From: Spirodela intermedia
Lineage: Eukaryota; Streptophyta; Magnoliopsida; Alismatales; Araceae
Length of the DNA: 64,000 nt
Direction: 5' to 3'
Assembly: GCA_902729315.2 (NCBI GenBank)
Contig: LR746264.1
Coordinates: forward strand, 932,501 to 996,500
In this document: piece after piece, positions 34,601 through 47,689 of the stretch
How positions within the stretch are numbered: the first letter of the stretch is position 1
Layout: every line of letters begins with the position of its first letter
Notes under the pieces: model-generated
What the model saw: the letters and a program-made list of their open reading frames with translations, nothing else
Databases searched by the model: none
Told to the model about the DNA's origin: nothing
Position numbers and translations under genes: made by a program

Positions 34601-37600
34601 TCACTGGACGTATGTTGCTGTCTTATTTGGTAACCAAAACTCGAGCTTTCAACAATTATCAGCATGACCTACTTCAATCGAAATCATCAGAAGGGCAGTG
34701 ACATCTCACTTCGCTTATATATAGTTTGCAATGTAATAAAGTGTTCGATAAGAACGCAAAAAAAATGCTAAACAATCAACAAACCTTGAGGTTTTGCTAT
34801 AAAACTCAAAACCCGATTGACGAAGTTGCCTAAATTACTCAACAACTCGCTATTTAATTTGGCCTGCAAGTCTACCCACGTGAACAATGTATCGGATACC
34901 TAGGGCGCACAAAAAGACAAGGAGTAAGCACTGAAGCACAGAACAAAATGGTAATTTTGACTTTTCAAATAAATAAATAAATTTCATTGTTGTGACTCAC
35001 CTCCGGTCTGTTAGTCAGTAAATAGTATCTCCACACTTCTGCGGGAATCTTCGTCTCTTTAGCATCAGTACCAAAAACACCTATTCCTTTACTTTTGGAA
35101 AACTTTCCTGCATATTAATGAACAGGACAGAAAAAATGTCACATACGTAGTAATCAGTCCTTCGCGATGTGAACTTGCAGAAAAATACCAACTTGGCATT
35201 CAAGAATTGTCAATGCAACATATCAATGATCAAACAAAGACCAGATTGTCAGCTGATCGGAGTCGGTGCACATGATTGCACTATCCAAGTTGTAATTGTT
35301 TAAAACTTTATCCAAGTTGAGCCGTATCAGTTTAGGATGGCATAGCACTGTTAAACATATTTATCTATGTGCATGTTACAGGCGAACTCCACAATTGATT
35401 GCACTATCTCTATAGTTCGATACGGATCAAAAGGCAATAGATGCATACTATTTGCTCCGGTAAAACACCTTCCAAACGATAGAAAAATGTTATAAAACTT
35501 GTGGTCTCACAGTGGAGCTGCAAAATAAATTACAGACACAGTTACGTCAATTTCCTGCAGCGAATACTAACATCAGCAGCGGTGGCTGTATTGTCTGTGC
35601 CTATTGAACAATTATTTAGCATAAGAATATCTAATTTTGAGAAGAAATTGCAGCAACGGAGTATCAACACAGATTCTGATAAAAATAACACCTAATGCAG
35701 CAAATTGCTCTCCCCGCAGACAGCCTAAGGCTGCCAAAACAAAACAAACGTGAAATGGAATTGAGCTGCAATTATCAGCTGATGAAAGCAGCTGATCACG
35801 GTCAATAGAAATGGCAACTGTGGCAACGGCTGAGCCAGCTATGGAAGCGCCACAACCTTACTTAAACAACCCAATAGGAGCCGGGGCAGCTCTGAGGGTA
35901 CTGTAAAAGAGAAAGCAATGCATGAAACAATAATTCCTCTCCTTCCCTCACAATCCATAATGAGAAGCAAATTCCCGCACCTCCTCTCATTCCAATGCAA
36001 TCTCCCCATTTCACCTTTATTCAGATATATATATACTCCAAAGAAACAATCCATGATTGGGTTACAGGTGCAACACGGACTGATCATTTTCTTCTGCTAG
36101 ATCCTTACCAGTGTATACTACCAACTATGAGGTTAACATAATCCAAGTCAGCACGACCCATCCTCTGACTTTGAGATAATCTTTTCGAGTCTTGAAAAGC
36201 ATAGCAATACAACTACCTATGTAATGAAACTGACTAGATTGTTAAGAATACCTGTTTCATAATTCAAATATTCTGTCACACTAATGGTCTTCATCAGAGT
36301 CCAATTTTCACCAGTTCCAAGGAGAGAAGAAGGAAACATCACCTGGCAGTTTCAATATTACAAGATTGAAACTATTTAGAGAATCATAAAATTATGCAGA
36401 AGAAAGAAAATCACAGAAATCTGAATTTTGAGTGAAGTTAGCGGGATCAAAAGATGAGCATACAAATTTAATTCGAGGTAGCATATTACAGTGAAACTAA
36501 TAAATATAACAATAGAATGACTGCACTGGGTATCTCCTAAGTCTCAGAACAGAACAATGTGAGAAAGAGAAAAAAAAGAGAACCAACGGTGGCAATTACA
36601 TAACATGTAAAGGAGGTGACAGCCATATCGTTAAGAAAAGAGACAAATTTCTTCGTGATTTTTGCTTTCAGAAAGCTTGTTTACCCCATCTATGATTAAG
36701 CATTATTTCAATGCATCAATGTATTCTAGCCTGGTAGATATCTTTGAAAAGATTATTCATCATGCCTAGAAGAATTGAACGTTTCCCCCATTCGCAAGGT
36801 CATACTCAGAAAACAAGAAGAGTAGTTCGCCACCAGCTGGAATAACTGCTAACTGGCCCTCATGGGGTTCTTAGCAGATGCTCCACAGCCAAAGTTGACC
36901 CAAGCAGGCAGATTATTTTACACCATCAGTGCCGTTAATACCAAGTAGATAGTCATCACCAAAAAATTACACAATAATTTTTTTAGAAATTAGGAAGCCA
37001 TTCGTCTTCCCCCTGTCCACTGGTCGGTAGGTTTTGGGCATTAAGAAGGAAACAGCCTAACTAGGTTAAACTGAGTATATCCCCCCATGTATTAAGGAAC
37101 TTGCAGTGATGTAAGCGTTCTGAACATCCCTGAACTTAAATTGTGCTTAATTACAGGAGACATTGATTTGATAAAACATTCAATGGATTTTTCGCTGAAA
37201 AAGTAGAAAGATCGTTTCTTGATGTATATACTTTCTCTTTATTCAGTACATTCATTATTTTCCAAGTGTGTTGCCTTTGATCATAAAACATAATTCGCAG
37301 GTTTAACAAGTTGTTGCAAACCCTCAACACCTCTACTGCACGCACTTACACGTTAAAGACATCAAGAGAGCATTCTCAAATGAATCACGTATGAAAGCGC
37401 AAGAAATTTATTACCGTGTGGAATGGGACGTTATCCTTGCCCATAAACTGGAATAACTCGACATTTTCTGGGTCCTTCCACCACTTTTCCCATTCTTGTG
37501 TATAGCACGAGGTGATAGATACATAGCCAATTGGAGCATCAAACCAAACATAAAAAACCTGGTAAAAATTAGAATGTATGTTATCAATATGACATCATGA

Positions 37601-39409
37601 AATTAGCCATTATCTCAAGTACATTGTCAACAACGAATTTCAAATAAGAAGGTCAATTTTACTTTCGAGTGATGAACAAGCTTAATCCCCATTGATTTCA
37701 AGAATAAAAAAAAATAAAGTCTACTCAATAAAATGAATTTCACAAGGCATGTTTATGTTTGAAATTTTCATCATTTTATGCTTGAGGAAAGCTCGATGTA
37801 TTACTTCAATAAATTCATTTTCATACATGCTTCATCAAAAAAAATGGTTCAGAAAATATAACAGAGTATGAACGAAGTCATGTTTACAGTAACCAGCGGC
37901 TGAAATGAGTTAGTCTCTGTTTATTTGTAGCACTGATGTATGCACCAGAACGATGTTATTTCATAAATTGAATACTCCATTGAAATGATGTCGAGCGATT
38001 CAGCAAGAAACCTTGTCCTTGTACTTCTCGTGTGGGACAGGGACACCCCACTTCAGGTCCCTAGTAATGCATCGAGGTTTCAGCCCTTCCTTCAGCCATG
38101 CATTGGTGGCCTGAATAGCATTTTGACTCCACCCACCAGCCACGGACATGCGGTTGATATACTCCTCCAATTTATCCTTCAACAGAGGGAGCTCCAGGAA
38201 AAGGTGATCAGTATCGCGGATTCTTGGAGTCGCCTTGCATACCTGCAAGGTTTATACAAAAACCAGTCTCAAATCAGCTACAAGACGATGTTCTGGGTAT
38301 GGTCGAACTTCGCATTCACGATATGCACCTTGCACTTGGGATCCTTCAATTCGGTCGGGTTCAACAGTTTACCACATTTCTCACATTGATCACCCCGTGC
38401 AGACTCATAGTTACAGCCTGGCGTGGGACAGGTTCCTTCAACCAGCCGGTCAGCCAGGAATTTTTTGCAGTTATCACAATAAAGCTGTGTTTTGGCAGAC
38501 GTTCACCGAAAGTTAATAACGACAGAAGACACAGAGGATGATTGAAATGAAGTCATCAAATGATCCGGGGGAGAGAGACTGACCTGTTGCATGGTGTTCT
38601 CTGTGAGCCAGTTGCTCTCTAAGAGTTTCTGGAAGATGGCCTGGCAGATCTCCGTCTGCTGGGGGCTAGAAGTGCGGCCAAACTGATCAAAGCTTATGTC
38701 AAACCACTTGTAAATCGCCTTGTGGATTTCATGGTACCTGAACATAAAACAATACAAAAGTACGTGAAGGGAAAGAAAAAGCATCCAATTCTGCCGTCGT
38801 GAGACTCATTATCGGTCTATCAGATGTGCATAGCGAGCTGATCAGGCATTGGAATTGATCTAGTGCTATAGCAACAGATTCATAGATCTTCTGCTGCGCT
38901 ACCATCACGAGGCGATATCCAAAAAATAGTAATTAAATGGTTGCTCATAACTATTGGCTCCAGAAAAAATCAGCACAAGATTCGACGAGTAAAAGGGCAC
39001 GGACTTGTCGCAAATCTGTTTTGGCGTGCTGTTCTCCTCCAAGGCCTTCGTCTCTGTGGCGGTGCCGTACTCGTCGGTCCCGCAGATGTAAATAGCATTG
39101 TAGCCCCGGAGCCGGCAGTACCGAGCGAACACATCCGCGCTCAGAACACCTGAAAAAGTTACAGAGAAGACTCGGATGATCCAACATCGCCTTACTCGAG
39201 ATATATCCGCCAAAAGCACCACAAGAAAGAGAGACAGAGAGACGGAGAGAGAGTGGCACGTTACAGCCGATGATGTTGCCGAGATGGGGGACGTTGTTGA
39301 CGTACGGGAGGGCGCTCGTGATGAGGATGTTCCGCCGGCCGGGGATGGGGAGCTTCGGTGGCGGCCTCGCCTCCCCGTCTCCGGCAATCTTCCTCGCATC
39401 GTCTCCCAT
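31633..39409 (-). CDS. MetRS: Cytosolic methionyl-tRNA synthetase with C-terminal EMAPII-like domain
   Basis: Charges tRNA-Met with methionine. Seventeen exons, 2424 nt, 807 aa: 39265–39409, 39005–39149, 38584–38737, 38329–38484, 38012–38242, 37415–37558, 36252–36342, 35001–35107, 34785–34899, 33705–33823, 33524–33589, 33306–33434, 33077–33220, 32827–32947, 32295–32524, 32077–32172, 31633–31863. The class I catalytic domain has the HIGH-type motif HLGN at residues 42–45 and the KMSKS-type motif KFSKS at 357–361. Zinc knuckles (CDNC, CPTPGC, CEKC, CKVC) lie in exons 4–5. An anticodon-binding helical domain follows. The end is a tRNA-binding EMAPII/Trbp111-type OB domain (about 645–807, with [20 protein letters not shown]), as in plant cytosolic MetRS. 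There is no targeting peptide, which argues for the cytosolic form. The length matches the family and all junctions are GT–AG with continuous frame. Confidence 0.96.
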
Positions 39410-39759
39410 CCCTCTCAGACCACAACTTCCCCTACTCCTATCAGAGATCCACTGAACGGCTGGCGAGAGGAGGAGGCCGGCGGCGCCGCCGGAGGAGCGG
39501 AAACCTGCGACGCTGGTACGCTTCCGCTTCCAACTACGGCGACCGCGGCGGCGGCTTGGTTCGGCACGGCGGCGACGGAGAGAGCCTGTAAAAACCCTAG
39601 TGGTCCCCACAGTCAGCTGTCCTAATTCGATGACGTGGCATCCCACAAATGGACCGACAGTCAAACCGTCATCTGGATCGACCCAATTACTAGAAAGACC
39701 AGTAATGGGCCCATCATCTAGGCAGAGAGAGCTATTAGGCGTGCCTTGTTTATTATCCC

Positions 39760-40030
39760 AGTAATCCGCCCAAATGCTGATAGGCCTTCTATAGGAAGGT
39801 GCTCTTATTCCCTTGGCAAATAAGCTTATGGGTTCCAAGGTTGACTTTCTCTGGTCAAAGAATCTTAAGGTGGACTAATCCGCCCAAAAGTTGACTTCGA
39901 TTGGAAGGGGTTACGTCATAAAGTAGACCCATAGCGCTTCTATAGGAAGGCGCTCATATTCCCTTTGCAAATAAGTTTATGGGTTCCTAGGTTGACTTTC
40001 TTTGGTAAAAAAATCTCAAGGTTGACCCTT
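39760..40030 (+). repeat. Two tandem copies of a ~154-bp repeat with TTGAC motifs
   Basis: Copy 1 starts near 39782 and copy 2 near 39936. Both contain 'cttctataggaagg', 'gctc', 'attccctt', 'gcaaataag', 'ttatgggttcc' and 'aggttgactttct'. They sit upstream of the MetRS start codon (39409), so they lie in its distal promoter or in intergenic DNA. Confidence 0.85.
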
Positions 40031-40129
40031 CCCCTAGAAGTCCACCAATGGAACGTGCCTAAATTAATAAATTTCTAACCTAAGTTGGAACTTTGGAAAC
40101 CCATATAAAGACTGCAATAAAAGATGACA

Positions 40130-40465
40130 TCAAAAGTGAGATGTTAATTTCTCATTTAAAAAAAGATGTCATCATATGTTTGATTATGCTCCATATGCTC
40201 TAATAGGTTTTCTATATTTTGGGGCAATGTTCCTTGAGATTTTCCCTTTTCTTCATTATATAAAAGGAGTGTGCTTGGATTTCACTTATGAGTTAGAGAG
40301 AGAGAGAGAGGGAGAGGGAGAGGGAGAGAAAGAGATGCTATTTTCTCATTAAAAAAATGTCATCAAATGTTTGATTATGTTCCAAATGCTCTAATAGGTT
40401 TTCTATATTTTTTTCTCTAGATTTTAGATCTATGTTCCTTGAGATTTTCCCCTTTCTTGATTATG
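40130..40465 (+). repeat. Two direct copies of a ~130-bp AT-rich repeat
   Basis: The copy at about 40148–40256 and the copy at about 40334–40460 share 'gtttgattatg', 'gctctaataggttttctatattt' (read in two parts), and 'tgttccttgagattttccc'. They are separated by a GA-rich tract (about 40297–40340), and a second (GA)n run follows at about 40467–40492. Confidence 0.8.
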
Positions 40466-40492
40466 AGGGAGAGAGAGAGAGAGAGAGAGAGA

Positions 40493-41735
40493 ATACCATT
40501 AGGGTGATGCTCTACATGATAAAAATAAGAAAAGCTGTTAGAGCTCACCCATAAGTTGTTGGGAGCTTGTTTTCAACAATATTTTTAACATTAAAATATA
40601 AGAAAAACATGTCACTTAATTAATAAGAAAGATCCTACTCAATGCTCAGGTTGAGGAAGAATCATTAAGAGAACAATGTTAATGACATTCTCTCAGGTAT
40701 TTAAAGGCCTATCTTCACAAAGTGATTCAGACCATTATAAACTAAGTTTATACATAGAATCATGAGTCAAAGAGTTGAAATGAAAAACCCCAATTCAACA
40801 CCCCCTTTCCTTCTTCTTATACCCTCTTTAGAACCAATACATAGGCCATGATTAATGTTTATTATCAGAAGATTGATGAACACATACAGAGACTTGTACA
40901 CCATCTCTCTTCTTAATCTAGACATAGTAGTAGCCAGTCATAGTTATACTACCATATGACATAATTATCTTGAGATGTTTGAAAAAAGTTAGCATAGTAT
41001 ATTCCTGACCAGAGATGTGAATTTAGAACAGATGAATAAAGATAGATCTTCTTCCAATTTAACTTCTAGAACAGATGAATGTAGAACAGATGGAGTCATA
41101 AGATGGTTAGAGTTATTAAATCTAGTGAAGTCAGCTAAATAAAGCTTATTATAATCCGGTATGTATGTCACTATGAATTTAATGGAACCCAAAGGAATGG
41201 TACTTGGAGAGTGTAGTAAGTCAGCTGATCAAGCCACTAAGAGTTGTGTCACTGAAATATATACATCAAAATTTATAAATCATAGCAGCTGAAATAAATT
41301 AGAAGAAAACCAATCCATCCACCTACCCCTCCTCCTTGGTACTGTGTGATGATGCATCCATGTACATATGATGTGCCACTCTACATGTGCATGTGCATGC
41401 ATTAGCCATATATCATGTACACATGGTGTGCCAACAAACGCCATCTATGCATGTGAGATCCTTAGAACTTACTCAACTTTTCCCCATAATAGCTTTGATG
41501 TGACTCATTCCACAACAGTGTGAGGTCAAGCACTGGTTCACTCCCAATGCAGGCCCACTTTATTATTTCCACAACTAGAAGCCGCTTATAGGTCATATGT
41601 TCAGCATTAGCAATCCGAGTATTACAGTCAACATCTTCTTTCTCCCCTCCCCCTCTCCCCCCCCCTCTGTCTCTGCTCCTCGCACAAATTAGCACAGTTG
41701 ACTTCTTCTCAAGGGCCTTAGAACAAAAACTCTCC
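40493..41735. other. Intergenic, no gene seen
   Basis: No coding sequence recognised. 41350–41460 is a stretch of alternating purine–pyrimidine with several CATG, GTGCATG and CATGCA elements. The end adjoining 41736 should contain the RAMP4 3' UTR. Confidence 0.4.
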
Positions 41736-44460
41736 TCAGGCCACCCCGCCACCTGTGGCCATCCTGATTATCTGAAACAAGGCTGCAACCACAAGAAATT
41801 GACCCAAGTTAAGAGGAAAGTCAACCCACCTGAATCATTCAACATTGATGAAAGATACAAAGGAAGAACTAATAAGAACGGGTTCAGACAATCAAACGCT
41901 GAGCATTCAATTTTCAACAAAACAAACGCCTTCTCTCTCTCTCTCTCTATCTCTCTCTCTGTGCCTGCATGCCACAGAGATCCAGGTCCTCACAAAACAT
42001 TTTGAGCCTCCTAATAATAATAATAACCAGTTGATGAGCATCTGAAATCAACAAAGCAATTTCAAAGAACTTTGTGAAGGGATTCTGCGCAAACACGATT
42101 GGACACCCCACCATTAAAAACATCTCATCACGATTAATGATGAAATAAATATTTCTCAAAATCTTGACATTTAACGCCATTGATCTCACTAAGATCCTCC
42201 TCTCTGGAGTAATATTATGCAAGAAGGGTCAAATAGCATGGCAGGATACTCAACATAAAAGTCAACGAGAGTAGTAAACATGAGTATTTTCCGGCTTCAT
42301 AAGAAAATAGTATTATTTTGTTGGTCAAAAAGGAATTAAAGAAAAAGGATATGAGAACCGTACATGAACCGATGACCACAAAGATGAAGAAACCAAGTAA
42401 TATTGGTCCCACAGGGTAGTCAGTTCCTTTCTTCACTGTTGTTTCCGGAACGGATCCCCTTTTCGTGATATTCTTCTCAAATTTAGCTACTTTCCTGTCT
42501 GCAAGACGCCTTGATGTTGTCTGCAAAAAAGACAAATGGGATTGTCATCATCCAGAATGGCAACAAATATATCTATATAAAGGAAGTGAAATGGTACTTC
42601 AAAAACAAAGTATATGAGCCATCATACAGCATGAAATGAAAACCAGAGTAGTTGTCATCCAAACTGATAAAAAAATATTCAAAACACACATGACTAATAT
42701 CAGTTGTCCAAATTATGGCGTGGACTTTCCCCTCAAAAACATCCATGTACCTCAAGACAGTAGGTGCAGAATCACGTGGACTGGGGAGAACTGAATTGGG
42801 TCTTCATCATTTTGCTCAATAAATTGCTCAATGATGACAGTTTTGGTAGCTAAAGATTAAAAAAGCGTGCGCATATCATTATCATGCAGTATGTGCTGTG
42901 CAAACATCAACGAATACTGGTGTCGAGTATTTCTATGCCAAAAATATATGTCATCGCTAGTGATCATGGACAGCAGACTATAAATTTTTAATGGTCAACG
43001 GGTATTCATAGGCTGTTGCCAGAATGGTTTCTGTTACGCACTATATAAGAAGTGATAACATTAAAATTTTATTAATCATAATAGACGAGGAAAATTTTTA
43101 CATAGATCAATACAAAGTAACCAAAATAAATAAATTAATCAGCATCAACAAAAGCAACATTCCTTCAAATCTTGGTAGAGTGCTGATACCGAGACTCTCC
43201 ATTACCCACATTATCATGTACGTTTTATTTTCATTCAACTATTTAAATTTACATTTCTCGATCATTTACGATTTTTCATTCATGAAGGCAGCGCATCCTC
43301 GAAAAGCCAATCACAAAAGGATCCAATACCTACCTATTTCCAAAGGCAAAGTAACAACGAGCAAGAAAGATACAGCTTCCATAAAGAAAGTGGCATTAAA
43401 AGACAACTAAATGCTTGCTTATCAATTTTTATTAGTCTGAAATCAAAGATCACATAGAAAAACGGTTTGATGGTTGATCAAACTGCATATATGGCCTTCC
43501 CCTCTAAAGGAGGACGAGTGTTCACATGTCACCCTGGGTAACCTAACTTACAAATTGCAAACATACTTGAAGTTACGCCTTAACTTTGGCATGATAAGGG
43601 AAACAACTGGGCCAACAATTATTTCTTCCTTTTCTGTTTTCAAGTGGATTTGCCCAAAAATTTCAGGAGGGAAAGCCCCAAAGCAGAAGCGTTTTTGGAG
43701 GCTTAACAACGCACCAAAAACATGTTCATCCTTGTGAATCTTGAAGAGATGAAGATCACCTTCCTTGTGGCCCAAAGACTAAAGAATGTTTATCAAGTAG
43801 CATAGGTGATGAGAATCACATTCATCACGGACAAGGTACATTTACGTAGCACGATTGCACAATAAATCCCGGCCTTTCCTATCTTAACGTCAAATAATGG
43901 CAGACTAAAATATACTCGGTAAACAAAGAAACAAATTGATTCCCAAAACAGGCACCAAATGGAGATGCAACTGAAAATCCTAAAAAAATCCAATAAAAAT
44001 CTCATCTCGACCTTGACAATTCACCAGAGAAAAAATTTCAAAGGAAAAACTACGCTCCGATGACGAAGAGAAAATAATCTACAAGGGGGGAAACGATACA
44101 AGAAAAAAATCGTCAAGAACGCGGGGGAAAAAATACAACATGAGGCACATGCATCAACATGTAAAATCGAGAAGATCAACGATCAGACAGGGAGTAGGAG
44201 GTTCCTATTCCCAAATCTACTGTGGCAAAACCCCGTCATCCTCCAAACGCGTAAAGTCCCCGGATCTATCGCAAACCATCAAACTCGGACGAGCATGCAT
44301 TTCGAACTCAGGAAAACGCGAACCCCCATCTTCTAGGAGGTCGGCAATCAAATCAGGGAGAGAGAACCGCAGAAACAGGCAGAGATCTTCTTGAAAACTG
44401 AAGTGTCCTTCAAAGAAAACCATTGGAGGCCTCTCCTGAAGAGAGAGGAATGCTTACCAT
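41736..44460 (-). CDS. RAMP4: Stress-associated ER protein, RAMP4/SERP family
   Basis: Three coding exons: 44458–44460 (the ATG codon only), 42364–42520 and 41736–41782; 207 nt, 68 aa. Introns are GT–AG; the first is about 1.9 kb. The protein reads M then TTSRRLADRKVAKFEKNITK, then RGSVPETTVKK, GTDYPVGPILLGFFIFVVIG and SSLFQIIRMATGGGVA. RAMP4/SERP proteins are small tail-anchored ER membrane proteins attached to the Sec61 translocon, and they protect nascent membrane proteins during ER stress. The length equals the usual plant family length, and the single transmembrane helix is near the C-terminus as expected. The isolated start codon is supported by the ATG|GTAAGC donor and exact frame restoration at the exon 2 acceptor. 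Confidence 0.95.
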
Positions 44461-44641
44461 CTTCCCGTCCGAGAAGCGGAGAACCGAAGGGAGAGAGAGA
44501 GAGACACAGAGAGAGACGGGGAGACAGCCATGACAGCGTCCGAATTTATACAGCGGTTACGCTCCTTCAAACCCACAGAGATTTAAATTTGTAAAAATAC
44601 CTTTTAAACTATATACTGAAATCATAGGAATTATAACTTTG

Positions 44642-44774
44642 TTGACTTTGACACCCAAATGAGGATATATTCGGGTAAGAGGGTTGACCCCGACTTAGTT
44701 GACGACGAGAATATGGTTGACCCTAAAGACGCATCTTACTTGACGTAAGAGTAGTAGGGGGATGGGGAGTTGAC
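44642..44774 (+). promoter_or_regulatory. Cluster of seven TTGAC (W-box core) motifs upstream of RAMP4
   Basis: TTGAC occurs at 44642, 44648, 44684, 44699, 44717, 44740 and 44770, all on the plus strand, 180–315 bp upstream of the RAMP4 start codon. TTGACC or TTGACT forms are classical WRKY sites. The copy at 44740 reads TTGACGTAAG, which includes a TGACGT bZIP core. Regulation by WRKY or bZIP factors is inference. Confidence 0.5.
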
Positions 44775-45609
44775 ATTAAGAGGAGGTTGGGAACTGGAGG
44801 GTTGGCATCAAGTGGGGGATATCCTTGAACAAATGGGCGGCTTGGGGATTTAATTACCATATAAATTTATTTAAATGATAATTATTTTATTTTCTGGTAC
44901 ATATAATTATTTCTGTGGGAATTAAATGCTGTAATTTTCAACTTTTTTAGATAAATTATAAAATTCAAATCGGAATAAAGTGAATAAAAAAATGGGTCTT
45001 TGTGTTAAATTACACAGAGAGGAGTGGTCAACGTCTGTGGGCTGGGCGAAACCAACGGCGGCCCGTTGGATCCCATCTCGACGGCGGGATATGTCAATCG
45101 TGGACGTCCATTTATGATGCTCAATCGCCCGCCTAAAAGACCGGAGTCTAGCTGGCGAGTGCCGATTGGTTGGATCCAGTTGGAGGAATCTCCATCGTCG
45201 AAGGTCTGAAAGGCTTTTCTCAGCCGTTGGATTCCCGCTGGTAGCTGGCGAGCCGACCGGGGGCATTAAAGTCAGACCGGCCAAAACATCATCCGACGAG
45301 CTGAATATCGATCTTAATGGGCCACTGTAGATCTTAAACCCCGGCCCAATATCCCACTTCACGTTCCTGGGCGTCCAGAACTCAATTCGGTAGGCCCATT
45401 ATGGCCCATTCTGGAGAACGTCGCCATGAAAAAAAACAAAACGGACTATACTACCCTTATAAGCTAAGGAAATTACCATGTTCTAGCATGCCACAGAGTC
45501 AGACTGTTCCTGTGGGGATTACAAGCTCCAAAACACTGGAGATCATTTCCATGAGAGAACCCTACTGGTACAAGAGAGAGAGAGAGAGAGAGAGAGAGAT
45601 CAGGGATAG
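44775..45609. other. Intergenic, no gene seen
   Basis: No gene recognised. It includes a (GA)n run near 45569–45599 and the likely 3' UTR of the OBERON gene. Confidence 0.4.
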
Positions 45610-47689
45610 TTAGCTGGGGGTGTGATCACCAGAATGTGGGGCTTCAGACTTTGGGGGAACGTTGTAGACATTCTTGAGCAAATCTTGGATCTTGCACATC
45701 ATCAGCATCTGAGAGGGATCGGCGCTACGGCTGCCACTGCCACCACTGGCGGCGGCGGTGGCGCTGGCACTGGCGGTGGGCTGGGGGCCCCGCTGCTGCT
45801 GGGTCTCCTGGAGCTTGATCTTCTCAAAGAGGTACTGCTTCTCCATCTCAGCTTCCTCGAGGCGGGCCTTGAGGTATCGGCTGGCGTATTCCTGCTCGGC
45901 CTTCTGGGACTTGGCGAGGGCGATGCTCTGGAGGCGGTCCGCCTCTCGGCGGGCCTCCGCCGCCTTGAATTGGAACATCTCCGCCTCGGCCTGCTTCAGG
46001 CGGACGATGCTTTCAAGCTCCTCCACTTGCTGCTTCTTTCGCTGCCGCTCCATCTTGAGTTCTGCAACCTCGCGGCCCTTCTCCTCGAGCTCTCGGTCGC
46101 AGGCCTCGAGGGCCTGACGAGACCGCTTCAGCATGCGCATCTTCTCCTCTGCCACCATCTCCATCTTCTTCACTGCCTCGTGGACCACTTCTGCTATGCG
46201 GTTGCAGGCCTCCTGGGGGGTGATCAGCCGCCCCGCCTCCTCCGCCTCAGAGCTCTTCGCCGAGTCAATCTCCAGGTCTGCGGTCCGACCAGGAAGGAGA
46301 GGAAGAGGGTGTATCAAGTCAACAGACCAAAAAAAGCCAGAATCTTCTGGTGTATATATATATATATAGTAATAGAATGAGATGGCATATATGAAAAAGA
46401 CCAACCAAGAATTGTGGGTGAGAATAATAGCAAGTGTACTAGCCACCGAAGGAATTGAGAATCATAGCAGTCGGAAGATCGAGATATAGAAGCCAGTAGA
46501 ACAATTGAGGCCTGGAAATGGTGATACCTTGGAAGAACAGAAGCATCATCCTGCAAGCAGTGGACTCTGCCATGCCGTTCTTCAGATTGTCGATGAGATC
46601 CCCGCACTTCCACAGCAGCTTCCTACCTTTAGGGTCCTCACTGCTGGCGAAGATCCTCCTGACCAGGTCCAGCTCCCTCACCAAGGCCTCTCGGTTCCAC
46701 CCTGGAGAGCAATGCTGGAAGACATCCTTGACCCACCCAAGAAGCTCCGACGATCGGTTGCAGGCCTGGCACCTGAAGATCATCTCCGTCGAGCTAAGAA
46801 CGCTCTTTGCAGATGGGCCCATTCCGATCAGGCCGATGCGGATGGCACAATCCGTGTGGGTCCAGTGCAGGCAGAGGTCGCATCCGATCCACCGGCATGT
46901 ATTCACCTCGAAATCGAACTTGTTGCAGACCACACACATGCAGAGGTTGCAGAAATCCTTCCTGGTGGAGCAGATCTCGCAGCTGCAGTCATCGGCAGGG
47001 ATGGCGCCCTGGCAGGCTATGTTTCTGCACCTCTTGTGGGAGAAAACTTCGATGAGGCGGCCCTGCGAGAGGCTGATGTTCGGATGGAGGAAGGCCTGGA
47101 TTCCTGTTTTAATGGCGACGAGAATCTCCAGCTGCACGCGGTGAGACTTGGAGAGGGCCTTGTCCGTGAGATCTGACCTTCCATGGACGATCTTCTGCAG
47201 ATTCAGGAACTCCTCTCTCCGCTGAGAGCCCCCGGTGCCCTCGAGAATCTCCCGGAGCTCGATTTTAAGCTCCTCCAGAAGCTCGTCCGGCATGATCATC
47301 ATCCTCTCCGCGATCGTCTCCACTCTTTCTCTGACCACATCTCTCAGAGAGAGCTTATCCATGGTGGAGATCCTGCGGACGACCTTCTGCTCGGGGGATT
47401 CGCTCTCCTCTTCCTTCTCCTTCTCTGATTTCTTCACCACAAGAGCGCCGGCAGACCGATTGGTCTCGATCGGCCAGGTCTCGCGCGAGCTCTCGCTCTC
47501 GGAGGGTGAATCATTTCCATGGTCGGACTTGCAGGCATACTCATGGCCCTTGGAGGAGCGCCCGGCGGAATCTGTGGGAATGAGAGTAAAAGCAGCTTGC
47601 AGGCTACCCGGAGGAGGATGTTGCTGGAGAGGGGGCACCATTAATGGAGGCTGCTGCTGGTGGAAGTTGGCTCCCGAGGAGGTCCCCAT
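45610..47689 (-). CDS. OBE: OBERON-type PHD-finger protein
   Basis: Two exons, 46528–47689 and 45610–46277 (1830 nt, 609 aa), joined by a 250 bp GT–AG intron. The N-terminus is Gln/Pro-rich, followed by an acidic/Ser stretch and a helical region with SLRDVVRERVETIAERMMIM. The PHD finger (about residues 221–311) shows the Oberon arrangement with CRNIACQGAIPADDCSCEIC, CNLCMCVVC, and a final CLHWTHTDC/CQAC set. The C-terminal half (about 400–560) is a long coiled coil with READRLQSIALAKSQKAEQE. Arabidopsis OBE1 and OBE2 are redundant nuclear PHD proteins required for root and shoot meristem formation and for MONOPTEROS-dependent transcription. The sequence supports OBE1/OBE2 identity, but not which of the two. 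5' UTR introns may extend to about 48.3 kb. Confidence 0.93.

Noticed and set aside
39176-39625. 149-aa plus ORF opposite the MetRS first exon
   Set aside because: It is antisense to a well-supported MetRS exon and 5' UTR and has no motif of its own.
43024-43410. 128-aa plus ORF in RAMP4 intron 1
   Set aside because: Low-complexity Ile/Lys/Asn composition from AT-rich intronic DNA, with no recognisable domain.
45622-47428. Long plus-strand ORFs opposite OBERON
   Set aside because: They are antisense to GC-rich coding exons. The minus frame carries the PHD finger and coiled coil.
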